A DNA stretch of 64,000 nucleotides from Streptomyces inusitatus. Lineage in GTDB: Bacteria > Actinomycetota > Actinomycetes > Streptomycetales > Streptomycetaceae. Within the stretch, counting starts at the first letter, position 1. Every line of letters begins with the position of its first letter. A program made the translations under genes and the position numbers. Below, piece by piece: positions 1 through 8,456 of this stretch. Below the pieces are notes generated by a model that made no database searches, was not told the DNA's origin, and worked only from the letters and a program-made list of their open reading frames with translations. The DNA lies in the NCBI RefSeq assembly GCF_014651115.1, contig NZ_BMWG01000001.1:372001-436000 (forward strand), read 5' to 3'.

Positions 1-726
1 CGCAGAAGCGCCCTGGTGACGGCGGCCGGAGCCGGGGCGGCGGTCACCCTCGGCGCGGGCGCGGGCACGGCAGCCGCCGATCCGGCCGGCCGCCGCCACC
101 GGAGCCGGTGGAGCAAGGAACGCCCCCTGCGGGTGGACATCGTGGTCTTCGACGGCGTGGAGGAACTCGACCTCTTCGGGCCGCTCGAAGTCTTCGGCCT
201 GGCCGCCGCCCTCGGCCACCCCATCGCCGTGCGGCTGGTCACCAGCGGTCAGCCGGGCACCGCCAAGCTCTCCTTCGGCACGGAGGTGACGGTGCCCGGG
301 GCCTGGGACGCGCGGTCGGCGGATGTGATCGTGGTGCCCGGCGGCGCTTTCCGCCGGAAGGACAAGCCCGGGATCTGGACCGAGATCGAGAAGGGCGTGC
401 TCACCCGTGAGCTGCGCCGCGCGGTCCGGCCTTCGCTGACCCTGATGGGAGTCTGCACCGGAGTGGTGGTGCTGCACGCCGCCGGGGTGATCGGCAACCG
501 GCCCTGCACCACCCATGAGGGCGCGAAGAAGTATCTGCGGGACGCGGGGGCGGACGTCCGCGACGCCCGGGTGGTCGACGACGGGAATCTGGTCTGCGCG
601 GGCGGCATCAGCTCGGGCATCGACGGGGCGCTGTGGGTCGTGGAGCGGGAGCTGGGCTCGCAGGCGGCCGTGACCGTCGAGTCCGTGATGGAGTACGACC
701 GCCGGGGCACGGTCCTGCGCACCTGA
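1..726 (+). CDS. DJ-1/PfpI family protein, Tat-exported, 5' end outside window
   Basis: The reading frame is open from the first base, so the true start is upstream. The first residues read RRSALVTAAG followed by an Ala/Gly-rich hydrophobic stretch ending AAAD, which looks like the second half of a twin-arginine signal peptide; the GTG at 16 is therefore probably not the start. The mature part begins near LRVDIVVFDGVEELD, the typical opening of PfpI/DJ-1 proteins related to the sensor domains of AraC-type regulators. The nucleophile elbow is GVCTG, with Cys in the expected place. No DNA-binding domain follows, so this is a free-standing secreted domain. The family assignment is firm; the substrate is unknown. 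Confidence 0.8.
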   Translation, partial: RRSALVTAAGAGAAVTLGAGAGTAAADPAGRRHRSRWSKERPLRVDIVVFDGVEELDLFGPLEVFGLAAALGHPIAVRLVTSGQPGTAKLSFGTEVTVPGAWDARSADVIVVPGGAFRRKDKPGIWTEIEKGVLTRELRRAVRPSLTLMGVCTGVVVLHAAGVIGNRPCTTHEGAKKYLRDAGADVRDARVVDDGNLVCAGGISSGIDGALWVVERELGSQAAVTVESVMEYDRRGTVLRT

Positions 727-760
727 GAGCGGGCCGGGCCCGGACCCGGCAGAGGCAGGG

Positions 761-1180
761 TCAGACCCGCCGGGCCATGCCCACCGAGGCGGGCGCGGTC
801 TCGGTGAAGCCGAACTTCGCGTAGAGGTGGCGGGCGTCGCCGTCGGCGATGAGGGAGACATACGCGCCGGCGGGGGCCCTGCGCTCCAGCTCGCCCACCA
901 GCTCGGCCATGATCAGCTTCCCCAGGCCCTGCCCCTGGTGCTCGGGGAGCACACAGATGTCGACGATCTGGAAGAAGCAGCCGCCGTCGCCGACGATCCG
1001 GCCCATGCCGACGGTCTCCCCGCCGTGGTGGACGAGGACTCCGTGCCAGGTGTTCGGCAGTCCGGCCTCGGCGGCGGCGAGCGGCCACACGGTGAGGCCG
1101 GTGGCGCCCCGCAGTCGGCGGTAGGTCTCGACGGAGGGCACACCGGCCCGGACTTCGTAATGACCGCTGAGCGTATTCAT
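761..1180 (-). CDS. GNAT family N-acetyltransferase
   Basis: 139-residue single-domain GNAT protein. The acetyl-CoA binding signature is clear: a beta-4 strand ending ICVLPEHQGQGLGK (the R/Q-x-x-G-x-G/A loop), followed by the helix carrying IMAELVGELE and a C-terminal LYAKFGF segment. It converges on the upstream partial gene. No Shine-Dalgarno sequence is visible before the ATG, so the transcript may be leaderless; the small palindrome TGTGTTACACA overlaps the start codon. Substrate cannot be inferred. Confidence 0.85.
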   Translation of the reverse strand: MNTLSGHYEVRAGVPSVETYRRLRGATGLTVWPLAAAEAGLPNTWHGVLVHHGGETVGMGRIVGDGGCFFQIVDICVLPEHQGQGLGKLIMAELVGELERRAPAGAYVSLIADGDARHLYAKFGFTETAPASVGMARRV

Positions 1181-1310
1181 GTGTTACACACTAGAACACT
1201 GTCCGGTCCGAGCAGCTCGGGGGCGCTCGGAGCGGATCGGGGCCTTACGGGTCCGGGTCGGGTGCGCCGGTGTGCCGGGTGTATCGGCGTGCCGGGTGTA
1301 TCGGGTGGGC

Positions 1311-2702
1311 TCAGTGGCTGTCGCCCGCTGCGGCGAGCGCGCGGTCGACGCCCTGGCCGCGCAGGCGGTAACTGTCGCCCTTGAGCGTGATGATGTCGGC
1401 GTGGTGCGCGAGCCGGTCGATCATGGCGTAGGTGACCGGGCTGTCGCCGAACACATCGCTCCAGCGGGCGAAGGGCTTGTCGCTGGTGACGACGACGGAG
1501 GCCCGCTCGTAGCGGTGGGAGACGAGCCGGAAGAGCAGATTGGTCTCCTCCGGCCCGAAGGAGAGATAGCCGATCTCGTCCACGATGATCAGCGCGTACC
1601 GGTCGAGCGCGGCCAGCTCCTCGGTCAGCCGCCCGGCGGCCTGGGCGGCGGTGAGCCGGGAGACCCACTCGGAGCCGGTGGCGAAGAGCACCTCGTGACC
1701 GGCCCGGCAGGCCCGCATCCCGAGCGCGATGGCCAGATGCGTCTTACCGGTGCCGGGCGGGCCGAGGAAGACCGCGTTCTCGTGCGCGTCCACGAAGTCC
1801 AGCGTGCCGAGCCGGGTGATGGTCTCCCAGTCCAGGAAGCGCTGATGGTCGTCGTCGAACTCCTCCAGCAGCTTGCGCGCGGGGAACCCGGCGGCGCGGA
1901 TCCTCGATTCGGCGCCGCCCGCGTCCTTGAGCTCCCGGGGGCCGCTCTTGCCCTGGGCGGGGATGTACTCCCGCAGGACGACGGGGGCGGCGGGGTCCCG
2001 TTCCGCCGAGACCGGGCGGCCCGTCTCGCGCTCGGCGCGCTGGGAGCGGTCCGAGCGGTCCGGCAGCTCCGGGAGTTCGCCCAGCTCCGGCAGGTTCAGA
2101 TCCCCGGACGGCAGGGTGGCCCGCCGCCGGCCCGGGACCGGGTCGCCGGACATCGGCTGGCTGTGCCCCTCCATCGGTCCCGACATGTACGCGAGGATCG
2201 CGGCCGAGAGGATGAAGGCCATGTGGATGATGGTTCCCCACATCAGCGAGTGGTGCGAGGTGTGGTCGACGTCGACGAACATCTGGAGCAGATGCACCGA
2301 GGAGATGCCCACGATCGCCGTGGCCAGCTTCACCTTCAGCACATTGGAGTTGACGTGCGAGAGCCATTCGGGCTGATCGCGGTGGCCCTGGAGACCGATG
2401 CGCGAGACGAAGGTCTCGTACCCGCCGACGATGACCATGATCAGCAGATTCGCGATCATCACCACGTCGACGAGCTTGAGCACGGCGAGCATCACATGGG
2501 TCTCGTTCACCTGGCCGCTCAGAACATGCAGTACCAGGTGCCACAGTTCATTGAAGAATTTGTAGACATAGACGCCCTGCGCCGCCACCAGGCCGAAGTA
2601 GAGCGGGGCCTGGAGCCAGCGGGTGGCGAACAGCGCGTATCCGAGTGAGGGAGCCGCGTAACTCCTGAAGTCGGGTTTGGGTGCGGGGGTGGGGGCGGAC
2701 AT
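1311..2702 (-). CDS. Fusion of YqhA/UPF0114 membrane protein with IstB-like AAA+ ATPase
   Basis: One uninterrupted frame joins two unrelated families. Residues about 10-165 match the YqhA/UPF0114 membrane family, with four hydrophobic segments (around LYFGLVAAQGVYVY, MIANLLIMVIVGGY, LATAIVGISSVHLLQMF and IIHMAFILSAAILAYM). A polar Pro/Arg/Glu-rich linker of roughly 90 residues follows. Residues about 265-455 are a complete IstB/DnaC-like ATPase: Walker A GPPGTGKTH near 312, Walker B LIIVDEIGY near 372, sensor motif VVTSDKPFARW and the C-terminal YRLRGQG. IstB is normally the helper ATPase of IS21 transposition, but no IstA transposase or IS ends are visible. Alternative starts exist at 2723 (ATG) and 2729 (TTG); none has a good ribosome site. 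A separate internal start for the IstB half cannot be excluded. Confidence 0.8.
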   Translation of the reverse strand: MSAPTPAPKPDFRSYAAPSLGYALFATRWLQAPLYFGLVAAQGVYVYKFFNELWHLVLHVLSGQVNETHVMLAVLKLVDVVMIANLLIMVIVGGYETFVSRIGLQGHRDQPEWLSHVNSNVLKVKLATAIVGISSVHLLQMFVDVDHTSHHSLMWGTIIHMAFILSAAILAYMSGPMEGHSQPMSGDPVPGRRRATLPSGDLNLPELGELPELPDRSDRSQRAERETGRPVSAERDPAAPVVLREYIPAQGKSGPRELKDAGGAESRIRAAGFPARKLLEEFDDDHQRFLDWETITRLGTLDFVDAHENAVFLGPPGTGKTHLAIALGMRACRAGHEVLFATGSEWVSRLTAAQAAGRLTEELAALDRYALIIVDEIGYLSFGPEETNLLFRLVSHRYERASVVVTSDKPFARWSDVFGDSPVTYAMIDRLAHHADIITLKGDSYRLRGQGVDRALAAAGDSH

Positions 2703-3102
2703 GGCGTGGCCGAGCAACGGCATCTCCAAGGTGCATGGCGAAGAACGGGCGCAGCGCCCGCTTACACGCCTCCAACGACCCAGCGCGGCCAGGCGTCACG
2801 GACGCCACGCCGATGACCGGGCCGGTAAACCGCCGCGCAAGAGAGATCATCAGGACTCGCGAAGCTCCGTTCCGGCCATTCTCCGGCTTGTATCGAGCAA
2901 GCGGCCGGAGATCATTTACGTTGTGTGGGCACCCGACTCCCCAGGGTGACTCCCTTCGGGGAGCCCTCCGGAGCCGAGCGCCGGAGCCCGGGAGCGAGCC
3001 GGATCCGCCGGGCGGGGGCCGCCGACGCGCCGCCGCGACCCGGCCCCTTCCCGTGACGGGCCCCGCTGGCGTACACCGGTTTCCTACGATCACTGAAGGG
3101 CG

Positions 3103-3819
3103 GTGACCGTGATGCTCATGGAAGCGTTGCGCGATCTCCCGCCGCATCTGCGGCTGCTGGCCTGGCCCGCGCTCAATCTCCGGGGTGAACTCCCCGGAGT
3201 GCGGGTGACGGTGCCCGTCGAACTGACGACGAGCCCGGCTTCCCTGCTCAGCTACAGCCGGGGCACGAGCGTCGAACTGTCCCCGGAGGCCGAGGCGGAC
3301 CCGGGGGCGCTGCTCACGGCGGAGAAGCCGGCCCGGCTGCTGGCCGAGCCGCTGCGGCTGGTGACCACACTGGCGCTGTGGGACGAGGTGGTCCGCGAGA
3401 GCGGCGTCCACGCGGGCAGCATCTATCTCGCCTCGGAGGCGGCCGTCGCCCGGCTGCTGACCACCGCGCACGACTGCGCGCCGCCCTCGTCGGTGGAACT
3501 CCCCGAGCTGCTGGAGCAGTTGCACGCGCTGGAGCTGCTCTACCGCTTCCCGGTCCCCTGCAAGTTCCGGGGCGGGCACGGGCGGGAGCGGCAGTGCCGG
3601 ATCAACGGCTGGGGACGGCTGCTCTTCCGGCTGCTGTGCGAGGCGGACACCGATCCGTACGGCATCGGCGCGGCCCGCGAGCGGCTGACCGAGCATCTCG
3701 CCACGCACCGGGAGGCCTATCTGCGCGGGGTACGGGCGGCGACCGCCGCCACGGACGGCGCGGGGGCCGGGGTGTGGGAGTCCATCCACGCCGAGCAGCC
3801 CATTCCGGTACTGATCTGA
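3103..3819 (+). CDS. Conserved hypothetical protein of about 238 residues
   Basis: Not recognised. The product is soluble-looking, rich in Leu and Ala, without signal peptide or membrane segment. It has a central helical stretch (PELLEQLHALELLYRFPVP), a short basic patch with two cysteines (PCKFRGG and RQCRING), and a C-terminus ending EQPIPVLI. Codon use is typical of the genome, so it is a real gene. The start is ambiguous: GTG at 3103, GTG at 3109 and ATG at 3112 are close together, with AAGGG just upstream. It is followed 114 bp later by the aldo/keto reductase on the same strand. Confidence 0.7.
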   Translation: MTVMLMEALRDLPPHLRLLAWPALNLRGELPGVRVTVPVELTTSPASLLSYSRGTSVELSPEAEADPGALLTAEKPARLLAEPLRLVTTLALWDEVVRESGVHAGSIYLASEAAVARLLTTAHDCAPPSSVELPELLEQLHALELLYRFPVPCKFRGGHGRERQCRINGWGRLLFRLLCEADTDPYGIGAARERLTEHLATHREAYLRGVRAATAATDGAGAGVWESIHAEQPIPVLI

Positions 3820-3933
3820 ACGGCCGTACAGGGCAGGCAGATTGACGCCGCACGCCGGATTCCCACCCCCCGCGTCCACGGCTGCGGCCGAAGAAGCCGA
3901 AGACCGAAGACGCCGAAGACGAAGGAGACATAC

Positions 3934-4863
3934 GTGATAAGCGCTGTACGCAACCCCGCCGGGCTCTCCGCGATCGGCTTCGGGGTCCGGGAGCCGGGCG
4001 GCTCCGGGGGCCGCCGTCCCTCGTCCGGCGAGCCCGCCGAGGCGATCCGGGCCGCGCTGGACGGCGGGGTCAACTGGATCGACACCGCGGAAGTCCGGGG
4101 CGGGGGCGGCTTGGAACGGATCGTGGGCGAGGTGATCGCCGGGCGGCCCGGTGTCGGGGTGTGTACGAGGGTCGATCCCGAGCGGGACGACCACCTCGGC
4201 GGCAAGGGCATCCGGGCCGCCCTGGAGGAGTCCCTCACCCGGCTGGGCCGGGACCGGGCCGAGGTCGCCCTGCTGCACCGGCCCGCCGACGACGTCCCGG
4301 CGGGGGAGGCCTGGGAGGCGCTGATCCGGCTCAAGGCGGAGGGGCTCGTCGGGGCGATCGGGCTCGCGGGCTTCCCCGCCGCCGAGGTGAAGGCGTGCGC
4401 CGCCACCGGTGAGCTGGACTATCTCCAGGTCCGGGCCTCACTGCTGCACCGGAGCGAGCTGACCCTGCTGGGGCCGCTGTGCGAGCGCTACGACGTCGGT
4501 CTGCTGGTCGCCGGTCCGCTCGCCCACGGTCTGCTCGCCGGAGGGCCGCCGCCGGGAGCCATGGATCCCGGGCCGGAGGACTTCCGCCGGGCCGGGGTCC
4601 ACGCCCGCTACTTCGCGCCCGGCGTCCTCCCCGGCCACGAGCGCACGGTGGCCGCCCTGCGCGCGCACGCCGCCAACACCCGGCAGTCGCTCCCCCGGCT
4701 GGCCCTGCGCTGGCTGCTCGCCCGGGGCGAGGTGACCTGTGCCCTGGTGGGGGCCGGGACCGCCGGGCACGCGGCCGACAGCGCGGCCGCCGCCGGGCCC
4801 CTGCTCACGGCCGACGAGTTCGACGAGATCAACGCCGTACTCGCTCTCGCCGAGGATCACTGA
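3934..4863 (+). CDS. Aldo/keto reductase-like protein with degenerate active site
   Basis: 309-residue TIM-barrel AKR-family protein. AAGGAG lies six bases before the GTG start. The family core is visible: GGVNWIDTAEVRGGGG in the usual beta-2 position, EVALLHRP around the active-site His, and an ARLALRWLLARG-type segment late in the barrel. Active AKRs use Asp, Tyr, Lys and His; here Asp and His are kept, but the Tyr position of the TAEVYG-type motif is Arg and the usual Lys strand reads VCTRVDP. It may therefore be a non-catalytic relative or use another mechanism. Its last 7 bases overlap the convergent flavin reductase gene. Confidence 0.8.
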   Translation: MISAVRNPAGLSAIGFGVREPGGSGGRRPSSGEPAEAIRAALDGGVNWIDTAEVRGGGGLERIVGEVIAGRPGVGVCTRVDPERDDHLGGKGIRAALEESLTRLGRDRAEVALLHRPADDVPAGEAWEALIRLKAEGLVGAIGLAGFPAAEVKACAATGELDYLQVRASLLHRSELTLLGPLCERYDVGLLVAGPLAHGLLAGGPPPGAMDPGPEDFRRAGVHARYFAPGVLPGHERTVAALRAHAANTRQSLPRLALRWLLARGEVTCALVGAGTAGHAADSAAAAGPLLTADEFDEINAVLALAEDH

Positions 4864-5858
4864 TCCGGGGCCCGGACGGCCGGTGCCGGGGCCGGGGCCG
4901 GGGTCTTGGCGGCCCGCAGACGCTCGACGGCTCGGGCGGTCTCCTCGTCCACCAGATCGTGGTGGAGCGCGATCGCGGCGGCCGAGCCCGCGCCGGCGGC
5001 GGTGATCAGCTGGGCGCGCCGGTCGGCGACATTGCCCACCGCCCACACGCCGGGCACACTCGTCCGGCCCGTGGGGTCGACGCGTACCCAGCCGGTCTCG
5101 TCCACGGCGCAGCCGAGGCCGGTGAGCAGGGTGTCGCCCGGCACCGGGCGCGGGAGGACGAAGACGGCCTCCCGGGGGGTCTCCCGGCCGTCGGCCAGCT
5201 CGACGCCGCGCAGTCGGCCGTCCGCCGTCGACAGCCGCTTGACTCGGCCCTCGACGGTACGGACGCCTCGCGCGTCCAGCCGTTCGCGCTCCTCGTCCGT
5301 CACCTCGGCGGTGTGCGCGAAGAGGGTCACATCGGGCGACCACTGGCGCAGCAGCAGGGCCTGCTCCACCGCGCCCGGCCGGCCGCCGAGTACGCCGAGG
5401 GGCCGGTCGCGGACCTCGTGGCCGTGGCAGTACGGGCAGTGCAGGACGTCCTTGCCCCACTGCTCGCGCACTCCGGGGAGGTCGGGGAGTTCGTCGCGCA
5501 GCCCGGTGGCCACCAGGACCCGGCGGGCGGTGAGGGCCGGGCCGCCCGCGAGCCGTACGGAGAAGCCGTCCGGAGCGGGGGCGATGTGGTCGGCGCGGGC
5601 GTCGACGAGGTGCGCGCCGTATCCGGCGACCTCGGCGCGTCCGGCGGCGAGCAGGGCGGCGGGGGCCATGCCGTCCCGGGAGAGAAAGCCCTGGAGGTGT
5701 GCGGCGGGGGCGTTGCGGGGCTCCCCGGCGTCGATGACGGCGACCCGGCAGCGGGCCCGGGTCAGCACCAGCGCGGCGCTCAGCCCGGCCGCTCCCGCGC
5801 CGACGACCACCACGTCGTACTGAGGATCTTCCGTGGTTCCGTTCCTCGTCTCGTTCAT
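4857..5858 (-). CDS. NAD(P)/FAD-dependent oxidoreductase, thioredoxin-reductase-like
   Basis: 333-residue two-Rossmann-fold flavoprotein. The FAD-binding motif is VVVVGAGAAGLSAAL near the N-terminus, and a second nucleotide-binding segment reads LGVLGGRPGA. The redox pair is present as CPYCHGHE, a variant of the thioredoxin-reductase CxxC typical of actinobacterial TrxR-like proteins, and the FAD tail motif VWAVGNVAD is intact. The frame is open further upstream, but ATG 5858 (MNETRN) places the FAD motif at the usual distance and leaves a clean divergent promoter region. The divergent XRE-cupin gene is the probable regulator. Confidence 0.85.
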   Translation of the reverse strand: MNETRNGTTEDPQYDVVVVGAGAAGLSAALVLTRARCRVAVIDAGEPRNAPAAHLQGFLSRDGMAPAALLAAGRAEVAGYGAHLVDARADHIAPAPDGFSVRLAGGPALTARRVLVATGLRDELPDLPGVREQWGKDVLHCPYCHGHEVRDRPLGVLGGRPGAVEQALLLRQWSPDVTLFAHTAEVTDEERERLDARGVRTVEGRVKRLSTADGRLRGVELADGRETPREAVFVLPRPVPGDTLLTGLGCAVDETGWVRVDPTGRTSVPGVWAVGNVADRRAQLITAAGAGSAAAIALHHDLVDEETARAVERLRAAKTPAPAPAPAVRAPDQ

Positions 5859-5890
5859 GGGGGCAGCGTGCGCCGGGCTTCCCGGTGGCG

Positions 5891-5904
5891 GCAACTGTTG
5901 TTGC
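5891..5904. promoter_or_regulatory. Small inverted repeat in divergent promoter region
   Basis: GCAAC-TGTT-GTTGC is a perfect 5-bp inverted repeat in the 79-bp gap between the flavin reductase and the XRE-cupin gene. Its location suggests a binding site for the cupin regulator; short arms make this tentative. Confidence 0.35.
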
Positions 5905-5937
5905 TGTTTCCGGGACGGCCGGGGTCCAATGGGCGGC

Positions 5938-6537
5938 ATGGACCACGCACCCGCCATCGCCCACGCGCTCGCCGGGGTCGGCCCCCGGCTCAAGCGCCTC
6001 CGTACCGAGCGCGGTGTCACGCTCACCGCGCTGGCGGAGGCCACCGGCATCTCCAAGAGCACCCTGTCCCGGCTGGAGTCCGGCGGCCGGCGGCCCAGCC
6101 TGGAGCTGCTGCTGCCGATCTCCCAGGCCCATCAGGTCCCGCTGGACGAGCTGGTGGGCGCCCCCGAGGTGGGCGACCCCCGGGTCCGGCTCACGCCCCG
6201 GAAGGGGAACAACGCCACCGTGCTGCCGCTGACCCGGCAGCCCGGACCGCTCCAGTCGTTCAAGATGATCCTCCCGGCGACCCGGAGCACCCCCGAGCTG
6301 TGCACACACGAGGGGTACGAGTGGATGTACGTCCTGGCCGGGCGGCTGCGGCTGGTGCTGGCCGACCACGATGTGGTGCTGGGGCCCGGCGAGGTCGCCG
6401 AGTTCGACACCCGGCTCCCGCACTGGTTCGGCTCCACCGGCGAGGCCCCGGTGGAGGTGCTGAGCATCTTCGGGCGACAGGGCGAGCGCATGCACGTCCG
6501 GGCCAAGCCCGCCGCCCGCCGGGAGAGCGCGGGGTGA
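5938..6537 (+). CDS. XRE-family transcriptional regulator with C-terminal cupin domain
   Basis: 199-residue regulator. An N-terminal helix-turn-helix spans roughly residues 14-68 (LKRLRTERGVTLTALAEATG, then SKSTLSRLESGGR). A cupin sensor domain fills the C-terminal half (EWMYVLAGRLRLVL, then DHDVVLGPGEVAEF and PHWFGS). This architecture is common for repressors that bind a small ligand in the cupin barrel. ATG 5938 is chosen over ATG 5929 because GGGCGG precedes it. It is transcribed away from the flavin reductase, and local control of that gene is the simplest reading. Confidence 0.85.
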   Translation: MDHAPAIAHALAGVGPRLKRLRTERGVTLTALAEATGISKSTLSRLESGGRRPSLELLLPISQAHQVPLDELVGAPEVGDPRVRLTPRKGNNATVLPLTRQPGPLQSFKMILPATRSTPELCTHEGYEWMYVLAGRLRLVLADHDVVLGPGEVAEFDTRLPHWFGSTGEAPVEVLSIFGRQGERMHVRAKPAARRESAG

Positions 6538-6670
6538 TGCCGTCTTCGATCCCCCTGTCGCCCGGGCGACCGGGGTCCGTCGCCCGGGCGGCCGTCCCCG
6601 GATGCCGTCCGCCCGGCGACCCGGCAGGGTGATCCCCAGCAGGGAGTTCCCGTACAGACAAGGACCGCCC

Positions 6671-7012
6671 ATGTCCGTGACCCATCGCCGGTGTCTCGCC
6701 CCGGCCGCCGGGGCGGTGTTCCTGGCCCTCACCCTCGCGGGCTGCTCCGGCCTCGGCCGTACCGCGCCGGGGACCGTCTCCTACGACACCCCGGGCCATC
6801 GCCATGTGACCTTCTCGAATCCGCTGGTCACCGGGTGCCACAAGCTGGAGGACGCCGGGGCGCTGAAGCTGGAGAACAACACCCTCGTGGACATGCAGAT
6901 GTATCCGACCGAGGACTGCTCCGGCGAATCCTCGGCGTACATCGCGACCACGACCTCCAATGTCGTCGCCCCCGGGGCGGTGCCCTGGCGGGCGTTCAGC
7001 CTGATCCACTGA
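6671..7012 (+). CDS. Small secreted lipoprotein, function unknown
   Basis: 113-residue exported protein. The signal peptide RRCLAPAAGAVFLALTLAGC ends in a lipobox (LAGC), so it should be lipid-anchored to the membrane. The mature part has two further cysteines (TGCHKLED and EDCSGES) that could form a disulfide and is otherwise beta-rich (NNTLVDMQMYP). I do not recognise a functional family. The start at 6671 is preceded by AGACAAGGA. A palindrome, GTCGCCCGGGCGAC (6558-6571), lies in the gap upstream. Confidence 0.7.
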   Translation: MSVTHRRCLAPAAGAVFLALTLAGCSGLGRTAPGTVSYDTPGHRHVTFSNPLVTGCHKLEDAGALKLENNTLVDMQMYPTEDCSGESSAYIATTTSNVVAPGAVPWRAFSLIH

Positions 7013-7149
7013 ACCCCGGCGGGGTCCGGATTCCGTACCTCCGAAATTGTTTCCCGTGAAACCGATGAGTTCCGCACGGCCCTCCGGTCCTACCTTTCGT
7101 ACCTGCTGTATTCGCTTTGAACAGCACCACCACGAAAGGGCGCACCACC

Positions 7150-7689
7150 ATGAGGAAGCTTGTCGAGACCACGTTCGTCACCCTGGACGGCGTGATCGGT
7201 TCCCCGGAGAAGTGGAGCGCGCCCTACTGGGACGAGGAGTACTCCGCGCACTCCCGCGATCTCCTCTTCGCGGCGGACTCGCTGCTGCTCGGGCGGGAGA
7301 CCTATGAGGGATTCGCCGAGGTCTGGCCCAGGATGGAGGAGGTCGAAGGGGAGTACGCGGTGCGGATCAACAGCATGCCCAAGCATGTGGCGTCGCGGAC
7401 CCTGACCGAGGCGAAGTGGAACGCGACGGTCATAGCGGGGGACGTGGCGGAGGAGGTGGCCGCGCTGAAGGCGCTGCCGGGTCGGGGGATTCTGAAGTTC
7501 GGCACCGGCGAGCTGGACCGGACCCTGTTGGAGCACCGGTTGGTGGACGAGTACCACTTCTGGATGTTCCCCGTCATCGCCGGAGGCGGCGACCGCCTTC
7601 TCGACGGCATCGACACCGCGCATCTGAAGCTCGTCGAGTCGAAGCCGCTCGCCTCCGGTGTGGTGCTGCTGACCTACACCCCCCGGTAG
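7150..7689 (+). CDS. Dihydrofolate reductase-family protein (RibD C-terminal-like)
   Basis: 179-residue protein of the RibD C-terminal/DHFR-like superfamily: TTFVTLDGVIGSPEKW at the N-terminus, LLLGRETYEGFAEVWP in the nucleotide-binding region, and a C-terminal LVDEYHFWMFPVIAGGGDRL segment. The start at 7150 has GAAAGGG upstream. These single-domain relatives are widespread in actinobacteria and their substrates are mostly unassigned; a role in folate or riboflavin synthesis should not be assumed. Confidence 0.85.
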   Translation: MRKLVETTFVTLDGVIGSPEKWSAPYWDEEYSAHSRDLLFAADSLLLGRETYEGFAEVWPRMEEVEGEYAVRINSMPKHVASRTLTEAKWNATVIAGDVAEEVAALKALPGRGILKFGTGELDRTLLEHRLVDEYHFWMFPVIAGGGDRLLDGIDTAHLKLVESKPLASGVVLLTYTPR

Positions 7690-7772
7690 CCCCCGCGCGG
7701 CGTACTTGGCCGGATCCCGCCCGGCCCGGCGCGGGAGCGCCGGGTGCGGGCGGGAGGGGTGGGGGCGCGCGG

Positions 7773-8456
7773 TCAGGAGGCGAGGGAGGCGTCCGAGTGG
7801 ACGGCTATCAGGGCGAGTTGGACGCGGTCGCGTGCGCCCAATTTGGCCATCAGGCGGCTGACGTACTTCTTGGCGGTGAGAGGGCTCAGACTGAGCCGCT
7901 CGGCGATCTCGTGATTGGTGCAGCCCTGCCCGATCAGCGCGGTCACCTCGCGCTCCCGGGCGCTCAGCAGGGCGGTGAGGGAGCGGACGCCGCGCGCCGC
8001 GAGGTGCGGGCGGGGGCCGGCGCGCAAGACGTACTCGGTGATGAGCCGGCGGGTGTGCCGGGGGCCCAGCCAGGAATCCCCCCTGGCCAGCACCCTGATC
8101 GCGGAGAGCACCACCTCGGGCTCGGTCTCCACGGCGAGGAAACCGCTCGCGCCCGAGGCGAGCGCGGGAAACAGGAACTCCTCCTCGTCCTCACGGTAGT
8201 TGCTGTAGGCGAGAACTCTGGTGTGGCCGGGGCCGGATCGCGCGGTGATACGGGAAATGGCCTCCAGGCCGCTCATTCCCGCGAGCCGGACCTCCAGCAG
8301 GGCGATGTCGGGGCGGGTCGCCGCGACCAGGGCCACCGTCTCGTCACCGCTGGCCGCGTCGCCGATGACCTCAATGCCCGGGTCCGACGCGAGAAGCAGC
8401 GAGAAGGCGGCGCGCACCGCGGCCCTCGGCTCGGCGATCACAACTCGGATGGGCAC
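7773..8456 (-). CDS. Orphan NarL/LuxR-type response regulator with atypical receiver
   Basis: 227-residue two-domain regulator. The receiver (about 1-120) has lost key phosphotransfer residues: the acidic pair after the first strand reads AEPR, the phospho-acceptor Asp is Glu (IALLEVRLAGMSG), and the conserved Lys of the GASGFLLK-type motif is absent (GASGFLAVE). The C-terminal LuxR helix-turn-helix is intact (LSAREREVTALIGQGCTNHE). It should act independently of phosphorylation or respond to a ligand. GTG 8456 follows AGAGGA by six bases; a GTG at 8471 is possible. No histidine kinase is adjacent. Confidence 0.85.
   Translation of the reverse strand: MPIRVVIAEPRAAVRAAFSLLLASDPGIEVIGDAASGDETVALVAATRPDIALLEVRLAGMSGLEAISRITARSGPGHTRVLAYSNYREDEEEFLFPALASGASGFLAVETEPEVVLSAIRVLARGDSWLGPRHTRRLITEYVLRAGPRPHLAARGVRSLTALLSAREREVTALIGQGCTNHEIAERLSLSPLTAKKYVSRLMAKLGARDRVQLALIAVHSDASLAS

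Noticed and set aside
1273-1306. Short direct repeat (GTGCCGGGTGTATCGG type) after the YqhA-IstB gene as an IS end
   Set aside because: The copies are in direct orientation, very short, and no matching inverted end or target duplication is seen on the other side of the IstB domain.
1179-2648. Long plus-strand frame over the YqhA-IstB gene
   Set aside because: Antisense shadow; the minus-strand frame has Walker motifs and membrane segments.
6558-6595. Palindrome GTCGCCCGGGCGAC and its near copy before the small lipoprotein as an operator
   Set aside because: Such GC palindromes are common by chance here, and the position relative to a promoter is unclear.
4438-6732. A 764-codon minus-strand frame over three genes
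   Set aside because: Opposite or out of frame to the aldo/keto reductase, flavin reductase and XRE-cupin genes; no family signal.
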